Numbered from the stretch's first letter, positions 25,110 to 33,952 are shown. The stretch: DNA of 64,000 bases from Elusimicrobiaceae bacterium (GCA_017520185.1 JAFXGO010000030.1:167003-231002); one strand, 5' to 3'. The notes: generated by a model not told the origin, from the letters alone. Made by a program: numbers and translations.

Positions 25110-25406
25110 CTATTTGTTTTTAAATCTAAACTCCCTTTCTCCAGCGGCGGACATGTGATATTTTACCCGCGCTAAGCGCTCTATATGGGCCGGATTTTGT
25201 TCCTGTAGAAGTTTTTGTTCGGATTTTAATTCTTCATATTTTTGGTCTAATTGTTCGCTGAGTTTTGTAAGACGATTAAGTTCCATTTTATTATGAATCA
25301 AATTTACAAAACTGTTTCCCAAAAACCACACAACCACTGCAATCACCCCTATGATGATTAGCAGTGGTTTTTTGTTTCTTTGTATGGTATCTAATAAATC
25401 ATTCAT
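25110..25406 (-). CDS. FtsB/DivIC-like septum formation initiator
   Basis: 98 residues: short cytoplasmic N-terminus, one transmembrane helix (about 15-35), then a coiled coil (about 37-75) and a conserved-looking ERLARVKYHMSAAGE segment typical of FtsB/DivIC C-termini. A divisome bridge protein linking FtsL and FtsQ. Its start overlaps the end of enolase by 4 bp, an eno-ftsB order seen in many bacteria. Confidence 0.85.
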   Translation of the reverse strand: MNDLLDTIQRNKKPLLIIIGVIAVVVWFLGNSFVNLIHNKMELNRLTKLSEQLDQKYEELKSEQKLLQEQNPAHIERLARVKYHMSAAGEREFRFKNK

Positions 25407-26674
25407 TTTTTAAAAACGCTATCTTTGGCGTAGGACGCTTTTTTGCCAAGTTCGTGCTCTATTTGGAGCAGGCGGTTATACTTGGCAGTGCGTTCTGCGC
25501 GTGCAGGGGCACCGGTTTTAATGGCACCTGCATTGGTGGCTACGGCCAAATCGGCAATAAAACTGTCTTCCGTTTCTCCGGAGCGATGAGAAATGATACA
25601 GCCATAATCGGCTTTTTGGGCCTGCAAAATCACATCTATCGTTTCTGATACGGTACCGATTTGATTGGGTTTAATCAAAATAGCATTGGCGGCTTTTTGC
25701 TCAATACCCATCGTTAAACGATGTGGATTGGTGACGAATAAATCATCTCCCACCAGTCGGATTTTTGAGCCTAATTTTTGTGTAATATAATGCCACCCGT
25801 TCCAATCGTCCTCTTGCAAAGGGTCTTCAATAGAAACGATGGGATATTTCTTACACCAACCTTCATAAATTTTGCTCATTTGCTCAGAAGTGTAATCTTT
25901 TTTCTCAAAATGATATTTGCCTTTTTTATAGAATTCACTGGCGGCGCAGTCCATCGCTAAAGATATGTCGGTATGTTTTGCTTTTTTGCAAGCGCTCACT
26001 AAGGTTTTTAATACATCTTCGTGCTTGGCAATTTTCGGAGCAAAACCTCCTTCATCTCCTACGGCAATAACTTGACCTTGTTTTTTAAGAATTTCTTTTA
26101 AAGTTTGATATGTTTCCACCGCCGCTTGTAATGCCTGAGAAAAAGTTTTACTCTGTGTGGGAACAATCATAAATTCTTGTACGTCTAAGCCGGAATCGGC
26201 ATGTTTTCCGCCGTTAATAATATTGAGCATTGGCGTAGGTAAAATATATTTTTTGGCGGTTAAACTGTATACGTGGCGGATATGCTGATACAACGGTCTT
26301 TTGGCACTCAAAGCGCCGGCGCGCAAAACTGCCATAGATACGCCCAACATAGCATTAGCCCCTAATTTACTTTTGTTGGCGGTGCCGTCTAAAGCCTGCA
26401 TGCGGTCATCTACCAACCGGATATCATCAACTTCAATGCCGGCAATGCATTTGGAGATTTTTTGAATATTGCTGACGGCTTTTAATACCCCTTTTCCACC
26501 GTAGCGGGTGCCCCCATCACGCAGTTCCCACGCTTCGTGAGAGCCTGTGCTCGCACCACTGGGTACCATGGCTGAGGCTGATGTGCCGTCATCTAACACT
26601 ACATCAACCGCCACTGTAGGAAACCCACGTGAATCCAATACTTCCCGTCCGATTACTTTTTTAATTTTAGACAT
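25403..26674 (-). CDS. eno: Enolase
   Basis: 423 residues. Interconverts 2-phosphoglycerate and PEP, which in this organism also powers the PTS. Motifs: SGASTGSHEAWELRD near 40-55, NIINGGKHAD, GDEGGFAP with the catalytic Glu, SIEDPLQEDDW, VGDDLFVTN, ILIKPNQIGT with the catalytic Lys, and SHRSGETED. GGGGGAGAGT is the ribosome site. First gene of the eno-ftsB-MBL-lgt-rluD run. Confidence 0.95.
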   Translation of the reverse strand: MSKIKKVIGREVLDSRGFPTVAVDVVLDDGTSASAMVPSGASTGSHEAWELRDGGTRYGGKGVLKAVSNIQKISKCIAGIEVDDIRLVDDRMQALDGTANKSKLGANAMLGVSMAVLRAGALSAKRPLYQHIRHVYSLTAKKYILPTPMLNIINGGKHADSGLDVQEFMIVPTQSKTFSQALQAAVETYQTLKEILKKQGQVIAVGDEGGFAPKIAKHEDVLKTLVSACKKAKHTDISLAMDCAASEFYKKGKYHFEKKDYTSEQMSKIYEGWCKKYPIVSIEDPLQEDDWNGWHYITQKLGSKIRLVGDDLFVTNPHRLTMGIEQKAANAILIKPNQIGTVSETIDVILQAQKADYGCIISHRSGETEDSFIADLAVATNAGAIKTGAPARAERTAKYNRLLQIEHELGKKASYAKDSVFKK

Positions 26675-26698
26675 ACTCTCCCCCTATTAGTTGACAGA

Positions 26699-28186
26699 CT
26701 AAACGATACTGTCTATAATTTTTTTGCCTTCCTTAATTAAAGTGGCAGGCAGTTTTTCGTCCGGAGCTTCTGCGTACAGACGAATGCGTCGCTCAGTGCT
26801 GGAAGGACGAATAGCCAACCAACTGCCACCTTTTAAAATAAACTTAAACCCATCGGTGGAGTCAATGCGCCACACAGAGGTTTTGTTGATGGATAAAGGG
26901 GGTTTGATATCCAAGCGTTCCATGATGCGGTTGATTTCGGTTTCAGTTTTGGGGATACTGACCTTTTGATCATACATGGGACGATATTTTTTGTAGAAAT
27001 CTTTACGCAACTGTTTGAGCGTTTTTCCTTCTACTGCTAACATATCTACAATGAGAAAACAGGCCAAAAGGCCGTCTTTGTCGGGGATATGATTGGCTAC
27101 GGCAATACCGCCGGATTCTTCCACACCCATGATGTATTGACCGGTGGTCATCAATTCGGTGATATATTTAAAACCCACCGGCGTTTCGCGAATCATCAAT
27201 CCATGCGCTTTGGCCACTTGATCAAACAGTGTAGAGGTAATGACACTGCGTACGGCACGGCCTTTGAGTTTTTTGTTGCGGACCATGTGATCTAACAGCA
27301 TGGGGCCTATTTCGTTGGGGGAGACCCATTCTCCGTCAGAATCAATCAAACCAAATTTGTCGCAATCCGGATTGCAGGCAATGCCTAAATGCATTTTTTT
27401 GGAAACTACGAGCTTTTTCAAATTTTCCAAACTGACAGGACCGGCGTTTGGCACTTTTCCTCCGAAAAGGACATCTGTTTTTTCATTAACGGCTTCCACT
27501 GTGACACCACATTTTTCAAGCGGTGCGCGAAAATAATATTGAGCGGTACCAAAAAGAGGATCTAATGCGATTTTGAGTTTGGCTTTTTTAAGTGCTTTTT
27601 GATCTAAGAGTTTTTCTAAATGAGTTAAGTACTCTTTTTTGAGCGAACCGGTGGGGGAGACCGCTTTGTTAAGATGGTCAAACTCTGTAGAAGATGCTTT
27701 CAGAAGTTGAGAAGATGCGCTTGGGGTGCGTTTTTCAATATCTTCTACGATTTCATTGTTAGCAATACCGCCATAATAGGCAATCCACTTCAAGCCACAG
27801 ACATGGTAGTCTGCTTCACTTCCGGTGATAACAATAGCCCCTACTGCCGCTTCTTTTAATACGTTCCATTCCGCTACGGGAGTGGGTAAAGGCTCATCGG
27901 CCATTTTTACACTGATGCCGTTGGCCAACAGGGCATTGGCCGCTATATAAGCAAATTGTTTGGAAAGAAAACGAGTATCATATCCAAGAATCACAAGCGG
28001 TTTTTTGGGCTTTTTGCCTAAATCTTGGCAGTGTTTTTGATAACCCGTACCCTCAAAACCATAGAAAGAGTTTTCCAAAACATGGTCGGAAATCCCAAAA
28101 GCCAAACGTTGTACAGATTGGGCGGTTAACCCTTCTGCGATAACGGCTCTAAAGCCGGAAGTGCTAAATTTAATATCTTCGCTCAT
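26699..28186 (-). CDS. Alpha-D-phosphohexomutase family protein (phosphoglucomutase/phosphomannomutase)
   Basis: 495 residues in the four-domain phosphohexomutase layout. Moves a phosphate between C1 and C6 of a hexose. The sugar-binding loop EESGG (MGVEESGGIAVANH), the Mg loop CNPDCDKFGLIDSDG (DxD) and the C-terminal RPSSTERRIRLYAEAP are clear. The active-serine loop is unusual: ITGSEADYHVCG instead of the common TASHNP. The serine is kept, but His-Asn-Pro is replaced. No ribosome site; a TATAAT lies 9 nt before the start. The exact sugar is not determinable. Confidence 0.87.
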   Translation of the reverse strand: MSEDIKFSTSGFRAVIAEGLTAQSVQRLAFGISDHVLENSFYGFEGTGYQKHCQDLGKKPKKPLVILGYDTRFLSKQFAYIAANALLANGISVKMADEPLPTPVAEWNVLKEAAVGAIVITGSEADYHVCGLKWIAYYGGIANNEIVEDIEKRTPSASSQLLKASSTEFDHLNKAVSPTGSLKKEYLTHLEKLLDQKALKKAKLKIALDPLFGTAQYYFRAPLEKCGVTVEAVNEKTDVLFGGKVPNAGPVSLENLKKLVVSKKMHLGIACNPDCDKFGLIDSDGEWVSPNEIGPMLLDHMVRNKKLKGRAVRSVITSTLFDQVAKAHGLMIRETPVGFKYITELMTTGQYIMGVEESGGIAVANHIPDKDGLLACFLIVDMLAVEGKTLKQLRKDFYKKYRPMYDQKVSIPKTETEINRIMERLDIKPPLSINKTSVWRIDSTDGFKFILKGGSWLAIRPSSTERRIRLYAEAPDEKLPATLIKEGKKIIDSIV

Positions 28187-28195
28187 AGTGCAGGT

Positions 28196-28201
28196 ATTAT
28201 A
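28196..28201 (-). promoter_or_regulatory. -10 box close to the phosphohexomutase start
   Basis: AGTATAAT followed by ACCTGCACT and ATG on the minus strand: 9 nt spacing gives a leader of only about 2-3 nt, with no Shine-Dalgarno. Confidence 0.55.
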
Positions 28202-28319
28202 CTAAAAAAAAGGCATTTTTTCACTTTTTCTTACCTTATAATGCAAAAAAGAGGCTTATAAAAACCGAACTGCCCCCAAAAATGATAAAATAATGCTAAC
28301 TTCATTTAGGAAAAAAGAA

Positions 28320-29339
28320 ATGAATTTTGAATACGTTAAACAATTTGTTAAAGATGCCGGTTTGCCCAATTACCGCATTTCTCAGGTAAAAGATGCCGTA
28401 TATAAAAATGGGATTTCTTCTTGGACGGAGGCTACTACCCTTCCGGCCGATTTGCGCGAAAAATTGGAAAAAGAGCGTCCTATTTTAAGTTTTACCGTCA
28501 AGAAAATGGTGTTTTCGGAGCAGGACCGCGTGGCCAAAGCACTTTTAAAACTTAAAGACGGCCTGCTGATTGAAACAGTTCTTTTAAAACCGCATGACGG
28601 TTGGAGTGTTTGTGTATCGACGCAAGTGGGTTGCGCGATGAAGTGCAGTTTCTGCAGTACCGGACGTATGGGTTTTAAACGAGATTTGACGGAAGAAGAA
28701 ATAGCTGATCAGGTGCTGATGTGGTTTCAGTATGTAAAAAAAGAAAAAATCGGTGATCGTATTTCTCATGTAGTATTTATGGGAATGGGAGAGCCGTTGG
28801 TTAACTACTTAAACTGTGTCAAAGCAGTGCAAAATTTGACCAATCCCGATTTCTTGAATATCGGTGCGCGTCATATTTCCATTTCCACTTCCGGCATTGC
28901 AGACAAATTGCATAAATTGGCGGTGGATTTGCCTCAAGTTAATTTGGCAGTCTCTCTGCACAATGCCGACAATGATGAACGCAGTAAACTGATGCCCGTA
29001 AACAGACGCTATGATTTGGAAGAATTGCAAAAAGCGCTTGATGAATATTTGGCTCTGACGGGAAGACAAGTGTTTTTGGAATATGCCGTTATTGACGGAG
29101 TGAATAACAGACCGGAGCATATTCGTAAATTGGGCAAATGGATCAAAGATAGTAAGTTTAGTTATTTGCTACACGTTAATTTGATTGCTTGTAATTTGGG
29201 GCGCGGTTGCAAAACCGATGATCGTGCCGTTCAGGAAATGGCCGAATCTTTAAAAGCCATGAATATCGGTGTGACGATTCGTAAAAGTATGGGCAATGAC
29301 ATCAGTGCTGCTTGTGGGCAATTAGCGTCTAGAAATTAG
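28320..29339 (+). CDS. rlmN: Dual-specificity RNA methyltransferase RlmN
   Basis: 339 residues from the ATG at 28320 (AGGAAAAAAGAA in front); an upstream ATG at 28293 would place the ribosome site inside the gene. Radical SAM enzyme that methylates C2 of A2503 in 23S rRNA and A37 of some tRNAs. The [4Fe-4S] motif is Cys105-AMK-Cys-SF-Cys112, GMGEPL is the SAM-binding segment, and the second catalytic cysteine is Cys333 in SAACGQL. Followed 9 bp later by a lipoprotein gene. Confidence 0.93.
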   Translation: MNFEYVKQFVKDAGLPNYRISQVKDAVYKNGISSWTEATTLPADLREKLEKERPILSFTVKKMVFSEQDRVAKALLKLKDGLLIETVLLKPHDGWSVCVSTQVGCAMKCSFCSTGRMGFKRDLTEEEIADQVLMWFQYVKKEKIGDRISHVVFMGMGEPLVNYLNCVKAVQNLTNPDFLNIGARHISISTSGIADKLHKLAVDLPQVNLAVSLHNADNDERSKLMPVNRRYDLEELQKALDEYLALTGRQVFLEYAVIDGVNNRPEHIRKLGKWIKDSKFSYLLHVNLIACNLGRGCKTDDRAVQEMAESLKAMNIGVTIRKSMGNDISAACGQLASRN

Positions 29340-29348
29340 GAGGAAGAA

Positions 29349-29786
29349 ATGAAAAAAATATTTGTTTTATCGTTTTTTTGCACATTATTGAGCGCTTGTG
29401 CTACTTTAAATCAAGCCAATTTGGATTGGATTCCCATAGGGCCGGAGTTTGAGCCGACATTAGCAGCAGATATTGAAATTTTTACCGATAGAGACCAAAT
29501 CCGTCGTCCATACGGCAACTTGGGCCTTTTACGTATTAAAAATTTAGAGCCGGATCGGGACAGTTTAAAACGCGGTGTACAGCGCGGGCGGAAGTTTGTG
29601 GCTTCCAAAGGCGGTGATGCTATGTTTTTGGGACAGTATAACAGTGGCGAAGACGGAGCCCCCAACCCGAAGGTGACTCTCATTATTTATGCCCTGAAAT
29701 ATGGGGATAATTTAACGGAAGCGGATAAAAAAGCCATGCAAGATTTTGAAGTGGAAGCCGCTTTGAATAACAGTATCGGTTTTTAA
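29349..29786 (+). CDS. Lipoprotein of unknown function
   Basis: 145 residues. Signal peptide with lipobox LSAC, lipidated Cys17; then a small domain with the central segment RGRKFVASKGGDAMFLGQY, reminiscent of YgdI-like or heavy-metal-binding-like small domains, but not assignable. Presumably anchored in the outer or inner membrane. It lies between rlmN and queC, tightly spaced on both sides, and so is cotranscribed. Confidence 0.8.
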   Translation: MKKIFVLSFFCTLLSACATLNQANLDWIPIGPEFEPTLAADIEIFTDRDQIRRPYGNLGLLRIKNLEPDRDSLKRGVQRGRKFVASKGGDAMFLGQYNSGEDGAPNPKVTLIIYALKYGDNLTEADKKAMQDFEVEAALNNSIGF

Positions 29787-29787
29787 T

Positions 29788-30462
29788 ATGCAGAAAAAGA
29801 AAGCAATTGTTTTATTTTCCGGCGGATTAGACAGTACCACCTGTTTGTACTGGGCTTTAAATCAGGGATATGAGTGCGAAACTTTAACCGTTTCTTATGG
29901 CCAAAAACATGAGAGAGAGGTGCGTGCCGCCAAAGAAATAGCCAATAAACTCGGCGTGAAACAACATTTTGTGACACTTGATTTTCCGTGGCTTTCCAGC
30001 AGTTCTTTGGTGGATAGTAAACAAGAAATACCGGATTTGCCTATAGAAGAAATAGAAAGCGGCAAAATCCCTTCTACCTATGTGCCGGGCAGAAACTTGG
30101 TGTTTCTCTCTATTGCCGCTTCTTTAATGGATTCTTTGCATGCCGATGCAATCGTGGCAGGACCAAACGCGATTGATTTTTCCGGTTATCCCGATTGTAC
30201 CCCGATGTTTTTTAAGTCTGTAGCAGAAGCCATTAACAGAGGTACGGAACGAGGAGTAAATCAAGGTGTGGAGGTGTTGGCACCGTTGATGGACTTAAGT
30301 AAGGCCGATATCGTAAAACTAGGCCATAAACTTGGGGTGCCTTTTGCGTTAACCTGGAGTTGCTATAATGGGGGGGATAAACCTTGCGGTTATTGTGACT
30401 CTTGTAAATTGCGTGCTCGTGGTTTTGCAGAAGCCGGTGTAATAGACGAATCTGTGAAATAA
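29788..30462 (+). CDS. queC: 7-cyano-7-deazaguanine synthase
   Basis: 224 residues. Converts 7-carboxy-7-deazaguanine to preQ0 in queuosine biosynthesis using ATP and ammonia. PP-loop LFSGGLDSTT at residues 8-17; the zinc site is near the C-terminus (CYNGGDKPCGYCDSCKLR). It begins 1 bp after the preceding stop. Other queuosine genes are not in this window. Confidence 0.94.
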   Translation: MQKKKAIVLFSGGLDSTTCLYWALNQGYECETLTVSYGQKHEREVRAAKEIANKLGVKQHFVTLDFPWLSSSSLVDSKQEIPDLPIEEIESGKIPSTYVPGRNLVFLSIAASLMDSLHADAIVAGPNAIDFSGYPDCTPMFFKSVAEAINRGTERGVNQGVEVLAPLMDLSKADIVKLGHKLGVPFALTWSCYNGGDKPCGYCDSCKLRARGFAEAGVIDESVK

Positions 30463-30471
30463 GGAGAAAAA

Positions 30472-30930
30472 ATGAAAAAAATATTTTTAATTTTTTTGTT
30501 TTCTTTGATAGGTGTTTGTTTGCGTGCGAATGAAACCCAACAGATCCAAGAAGAAAAAAAGGATCCTGCCGTTGTGACACAATCACAAAGAAAAAAACTA
30601 TTTAAACAACGCAATAAAGAAATCCGAAAATTGGTTAAAAAATATCGCAAGGCATCTGCAGAACAAAAGTCTCAAATTAAAACCCGTTTGTCAGAAATTG
30701 TTTCTCAAGCGACGGATGAAAGTATAGCGTGGTCTAAAGAGCGTATATCGGCAGAGAAAGAAAACTTGCTCCAATGGGAGAAAAAACTGCAAGAACAAGA
30801 GCAACATTTGCCCGAAGTAAAGGCACGTCGTGTAGACGAAATTTTAAGCGGAGAGGCTGAACGAAGGCATAAATTGGCCAAGAAACGTTGGAAAAAAGAA
30901 CTCAAAGACCGCAAACAAAGAATGAAATAA
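30472..30930 (+). CDS. Secreted, highly charged helical protein
   Basis: 152 residues with a signal peptide (about 1-20, ending LRANE). The rest is almost entirely Lys/Glu/Arg/Gln and predicted long alpha-helix/coiled coil (for example KKYRKASAEQKSQIKTR), about one in three residues basic. No cysteines in the mature part. AAGGAG ribosome site. Last gene of the rlmN-lipoprotein-queC run. Function unknown; similar in style to the charged repeats at 7636-8292 but no clear homology. Confidence 0.7.
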   Translation: MKKIFLIFLFSLIGVCLRANETQQIQEEKKDPAVVTQSQRKKLFKQRNKEIRKLVKKYRKASAEQKSQIKTRLSEIVSQATDESIAWSKERISAEKENLLQWEKKLQEQEQHLPEVKARRVDEILSGEAERRHKLAKKRWKKELKDRKQRMK

Positions 30931-30931
30931 T

Positions 30932-31113
30932 TTAAAAAACCGCGCTAAAAGGCGCGGTTTTTTGATGAGGTGATCCTTCTAAATCAGGGAGAGATACCAG
31001 TTTGTCCTCACCAGCAAACTCATATCTCCCCTGCTCCCCCGTTTATCCCCTGATCGGTTGCGTCCTTGCGCGCAACATTTTGGCTGAAATCAATGCTGTG
31101 GACGAGGGTTCAT
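30932..31113 (-). ncRNA. Candidate structured small RNA 2 (~180 nt)
   Basis: Same design as the RNA at 22449-22628. On the minus strand TTGCAA-16 bp-TATACT (31142-31147, 31120-31125) predicts a start near 31113; the transcript ends at the shared GCGCGG terminator. It contains the stem GUUGCG/CGCAAC with an AAGGA-containing loop, then the common hairpin (30982-31034): GAGUUUG/CAAACUG with the ten-base loop CUGGUGAGGA, on a CAGGGGAGAUA/UAUCUCUCCCUG stem. An upstream AUCAGGG could pair with the same CCCUGAU strand, giving two alternative folds. No open frame with a ribosome site. Confidence 0.72.
30934..30963. terminator. Bidirectional terminator shared with small RNA 2
   Basis: AAAAAACCGCGC / GCGCGGTTTTTT. 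It ends the queC operon on the plus strand and small RNA 2 on the minus strand. Confidence 0.85.
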
Positions 31114-31175
31114 ATCATCAGTATAGCAGAAAGGAAAATATTTGCAAGAATCAAAAATTAATTAGATTAAAATAA

Positions 31176-31202
31176 AAATCCCCTGCTTTGAGCAGGGGAT
31201 TT
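31176..31202 (-). terminator. Terminator after the ACT-domain gene
   Basis: AAATCCCCTGCT / AGCAGGGGATTT, 3-nt loop, followed by TTTATTTTA on the minus strand. Confidence 0.85.
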
Positions 31203-31213
31203 CTTGATATATC

Positions 31214-31621
31214 TTAAAATAATCCGGAACTTTCTAAAGCATTGAGTGCTTGGGCAATGTCACTCACCACAATAATAAAGCGTGCGTGGCCATGATTGCA
31301 ACAGGCCCCGTAAATGGTGGTGATATTGATATTTTTCTTGTGAAGCACATCTCCGATATCCGTCACCACACCCAAACGGTCCGGCGTTTCTATACAAATG
31401 GCGTCTGTTTTTACGCTGGTATATCCGGCTTTTGTTAACGCATGGCTAACATTGGAATTATAATTTACGGCAGCGCGCACAATAGCGGAATCAAAACGAA
31501 CGTCCTGAGAAATGGCAATCATATTCGTTTTTTCCTGCGTGAATAAACTGGCAAATTTTTTTAATGCACCCGGTTCATTCGGTATAAAAATACTATATTG
31601 TTTGACGACACTGATAGACAT
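31214..31621 (-). CDS. Tandem ACT-domain protein
   Basis: 135 residues made of two ACT-like beta-alpha-beta units: QYSIFIPNEPGALKKFASLF (1-65) and DAICIETPDRLGVVTDIGDVLHKKNINITTIYGA (70-135). The second carries the LGV/GDVL ligand-binding turn. Such proteins bind small amino-acid-like ligands and regulate metabolism, but no catalytic domain is attached and the partner is unknown. It starts 15 bp after suhB on the same strand. Confidence 0.82.
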   Translation of the reverse strand: MSISVVKQYSIFIPNEPGALKKFASLFTQEKTNMIAISQDVRFDSAIVRAAVNYNSNVSHALTKAGYTSVKTDAICIETPDRLGVVTDIGDVLHKKNINITTIYGACCNHGHARFIIVVSDIAQALNALESSGLF

Positions 31622-31636
31622 GATGTAATCCTCTTA

Positions 31637-32461
31637 TCAAACCTGTACTTCCATAGGCGAAGCATTTTGATGTTCGCCGCATGCATCTTCTTTTATTATA
31701 TCAAACATTTCGTGATGGATTTTACCATTTGTTGCTAAAGTTTGACGTCCGAAATCTTCCAATAATTTCCACTTTTTATTTTGATAGTCCGTCACTTTGC
31801 CACCGGCTTCTTCTAAAATCAGTTTTCCGGCTGCGATGTCCCACGGATTTAAAGAGTCTTCCCAATATCCGTCAAATCTCCCTGCCGCTACCCAACACAT
31901 ATCCAGCGCAGCTGAACCTAAGCGACGAATATCATGACATGAAAGGATAAATTTTTCAAAACGGTTTAAAAGAGATTTCATGCGTTTTTCTCTAACATAG
32001 GGAAAACCGGTCACTAATAAAGCGTTTTCTAGTTTTTTAACAGATGAAACGTGTATTTTTTTACCGTTTAAGCTGGCCCCTTTCCCTTTGCGAGCTAAAA
32101 ACATTTCGTCCATGCACACATCGTATACTCCGCCTAAAATGATGTCATTTTTATAAGCCAATGCTACCGAAACGGAGAAATGTGGCATACTGTGTGCAAA
32201 GTTGGTGGTTCCATCAATAGGATCAACAATCCATTTATAATCCGAACCGGTATTTTTTAAACCGTTTTCCTCTGCTAAAAAATCATGATGGGGAAAATTT
32301 TTTTTAATGATTTTTAAAATAGCATTTTGACAGGCCACATCTGCCTGAGTGACCAGATTGGCTTTGGCCTTAAGGTCAAAGCCCACTTTGCCCAAATGAC
32401 GGCGTGCTATTTTGCCGGCTGTTTGCAAACATTCTTTTAATGTGTTGAATTCCTGGTTCAT
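31637..32461 (-). CDS. suhB: Inositol-1-monophosphatase family protein
   Basis: 274 residues, Mg2+-dependent phosphatase of inositol phosphate or related sugar phosphates. Motifs: EENGL (metal Glu), DPIDGTTNFAHSMPHFSVSVA, and the C-terminal NPWDIAAGKLILEEAGGKVTD. Length is typical. Its start overlaps the upstream nuclease stop by 4 bp, so the two are translationally coupled. The substrate could be inositol, fructose-1,6-bisphosphate or 3'-phosphoadenosine phosphate. Confidence 0.88.
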   Translation of the reverse strand: MNQEFNTLKECLQTAGKIARRHLGKVGFDLKAKANLVTQADVACQNAILKIIKKNFPHHDFLAEENGLKNTGSDYKWIVDPIDGTTNFAHSMPHFSVSVALAYKNDIILGGVYDVCMDEMFLARKGKGASLNGKKIHVSSVKKLENALLVTGFPYVREKRMKSLLNRFEKFILSCHDIRRLGSAALDMCWVAAGRFDGYWEDSLNPWDIAAGKLILEEAGGKVTDYQNKKWKLLEDFGRQTLATNGKIHHEMFDIIKEDACGEHQNASPMEVQV

Positions 32462-33945
32462 TTTAATTTTAAGATTTCGGTTGATTTTAATTTTTCTTCC
32501 AAATACAGCATGGCTTTGCAGTCATCTTCGTTGTACATGAGTACTTTATTAAGCAGTTCCTCATTACCTGTTTTAAGCCAATTGGTAAAATAAACCATAC
32601 TGTCCATTGCACCACAATCATCTTGTCTCCAATTAAAGCCAAAAGCTGGTGCCGCCGCTTTTAATGAAAAACTTGGAGCCGGCAGATAGAAGGCTTTTTG
32701 CGCAGCCACTTTTAAATCAAAACACAGGCTGACCAAACGGTTAAGTTTTTGTTCGTCATGTTTGTTTTCTTGGGCCATTTTTCGCATTTTTTTGGCTTCA
32801 TATTCCGTCCAATGATAGAGGACAGTATTGTCGGGATCTTTTATATAGTCGTAAAACTGTTCAAAAATCTTAATTTCTTCTTGCGGTGTCTTGGCTACGA
32901 AAGAAACATATTTGTCTTCTTCTTTGTCCCAAAGACCAATTAAGTACACAAAAGAAACATTATCTTTGGTAAAGGTTTCAGTGGCTTCAAAATCAAAGTA
33001 TAAATTATGTTTTTTAGCAGGTGGGGGAAAATGCCCCTCCTCTTTTAGTACCGGTTTATTATGCAAATAAGCAACAGAATTGTAATAAGCATCGGTGGCA
33101 AACGGTTCTTCCAACAGAGTGCGCAATTTTTCCAATCCGAAGCGGGCTACGTCATCGGTCGTGTTCATGCCGTAAATGCGCAGACATTGACGCATTTCGG
33201 CACTTAAAGCAGGCAACATTTGCAAATCTTTACTTTCCGCCACTACCTTGTTGGCATATATACGCCAGGGCGGATTGGCAGCTTTGGGTGGCTTGTGTGC
33301 TTCGGGGCGGACTTTGCCGCTGGCAATCATGCCAAAGTAGTTTAATTCACGCAATAGCCTCTGTTCGTGATCTAAATAATCCACTTGCACCGTTTTGGTT
33401 TTTAATTCCACTCTGGTATACCGGCAGGTATATTTTTGAATATCGGATAAAATGTGATTAAGTAAAGAAACTTGCAATGCGTAGTGCTCTTTTAAATCAT
33501 GGGCACGTTTAAACTGAACAATGCGGTAATGATACGGCCCGAAGATACTTTTTCCCTCATCAATGCGCTGTAAAAGATTGATACTTCCGTATACGTTTTG
33601 CGGCAAATTCCATAAAACGGCATTGGCGATGGCCGGCTTTCCCTCTGCCATAGCGCGTAAGGTGTATTTAAATCGATCCGTTTCATTTTCGGCACGAATA
33701 AATTCCACACCCGGAAAATGGTTTTTAATCCAAATATCGCGGTTGTTTCTATCTGTGCGAACTTTTAAATTTTCATAACGGTTTAATTCGTGAACGGCAC
33801 TTGCTTGCGGAGCATGAAAGGAACACCAAATACCGAAAGGGTCTTCTAATAAAGAAAACATTTTTGAAGCATTAAAATCGGTCTTGTCCGGAGCTCGTCC
33901 GGCAGAAAATTGGTCAAAAAGAGTGGTAATTAAGGTTTCGTCCAT
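32458..33945 (-). CDS. TM0106-family RecB-like nuclease with RNase H-like domain
   Basis: 495 residues. The N-terminal half contains a RecB/Cas4-like nuclease pattern (IFGPYHYRIVQFKRAHDLKEHYALQVSLLNHIL, with Asp/Lys-like residues). The C-terminal half is an RNase H-like exonuclease (LYFDFEATE near 310, LYHWTEYE, CFDL, YNEDDCKAM). This two-domain layout is that of the poorly characterised TM0106 family, thought to act in DNA repair. No ribosome site: TACAAT lies 7 nt upstream of the start. Confidence 0.78.
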   Translation of the reverse strand: MDETLITTLFDQFSAGRAPDKTDFNASKMFSLLEDPFGIWCSFHAPQASAVHELNRYENLKVRTDRNNRDIWIKNHFPGVEFIRAENETDRFKYTLRAMAEGKPAIANAVLWNLPQNVYGSINLLQRIDEGKSIFGPYHYRIVQFKRAHDLKEHYALQVSLLNHILSDIQKYTCRYTRVELKTKTVQVDYLDHEQRLLRELNYFGMIASGKVRPEAHKPPKAANPPWRIYANKVVAESKDLQMLPALSAEMRQCLRIYGMNTTDDVARFGLEKLRTLLEEPFATDAYYNSVAYLHNKPVLKEEGHFPPPAKKHNLYFDFEATETFTKDNVSFVYLIGLWDKEEDKYVSFVAKTPQEEIKIFEQFYDYIKDPDNTVLYHWTEYEAKKMRKMAQENKHDEQKLNRLVSLCFDLKVAAQKAFYLPAPSFSLKAAAPAFGFNWRQDDCGAMDSMVYFTNWLKTGNEELLNKVLMYNEDDCKAMLYLEEKLKSTEILKLK

Positions 33946-33952
33946 TACTTAC

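Noticed and set aside
33021..33461. 146-residue plus-strand frame inside the TM0106-like gene
   Set aside because: Antisense to a conserved protein, with cysteine-rich random-looking composition and no ribosome site.
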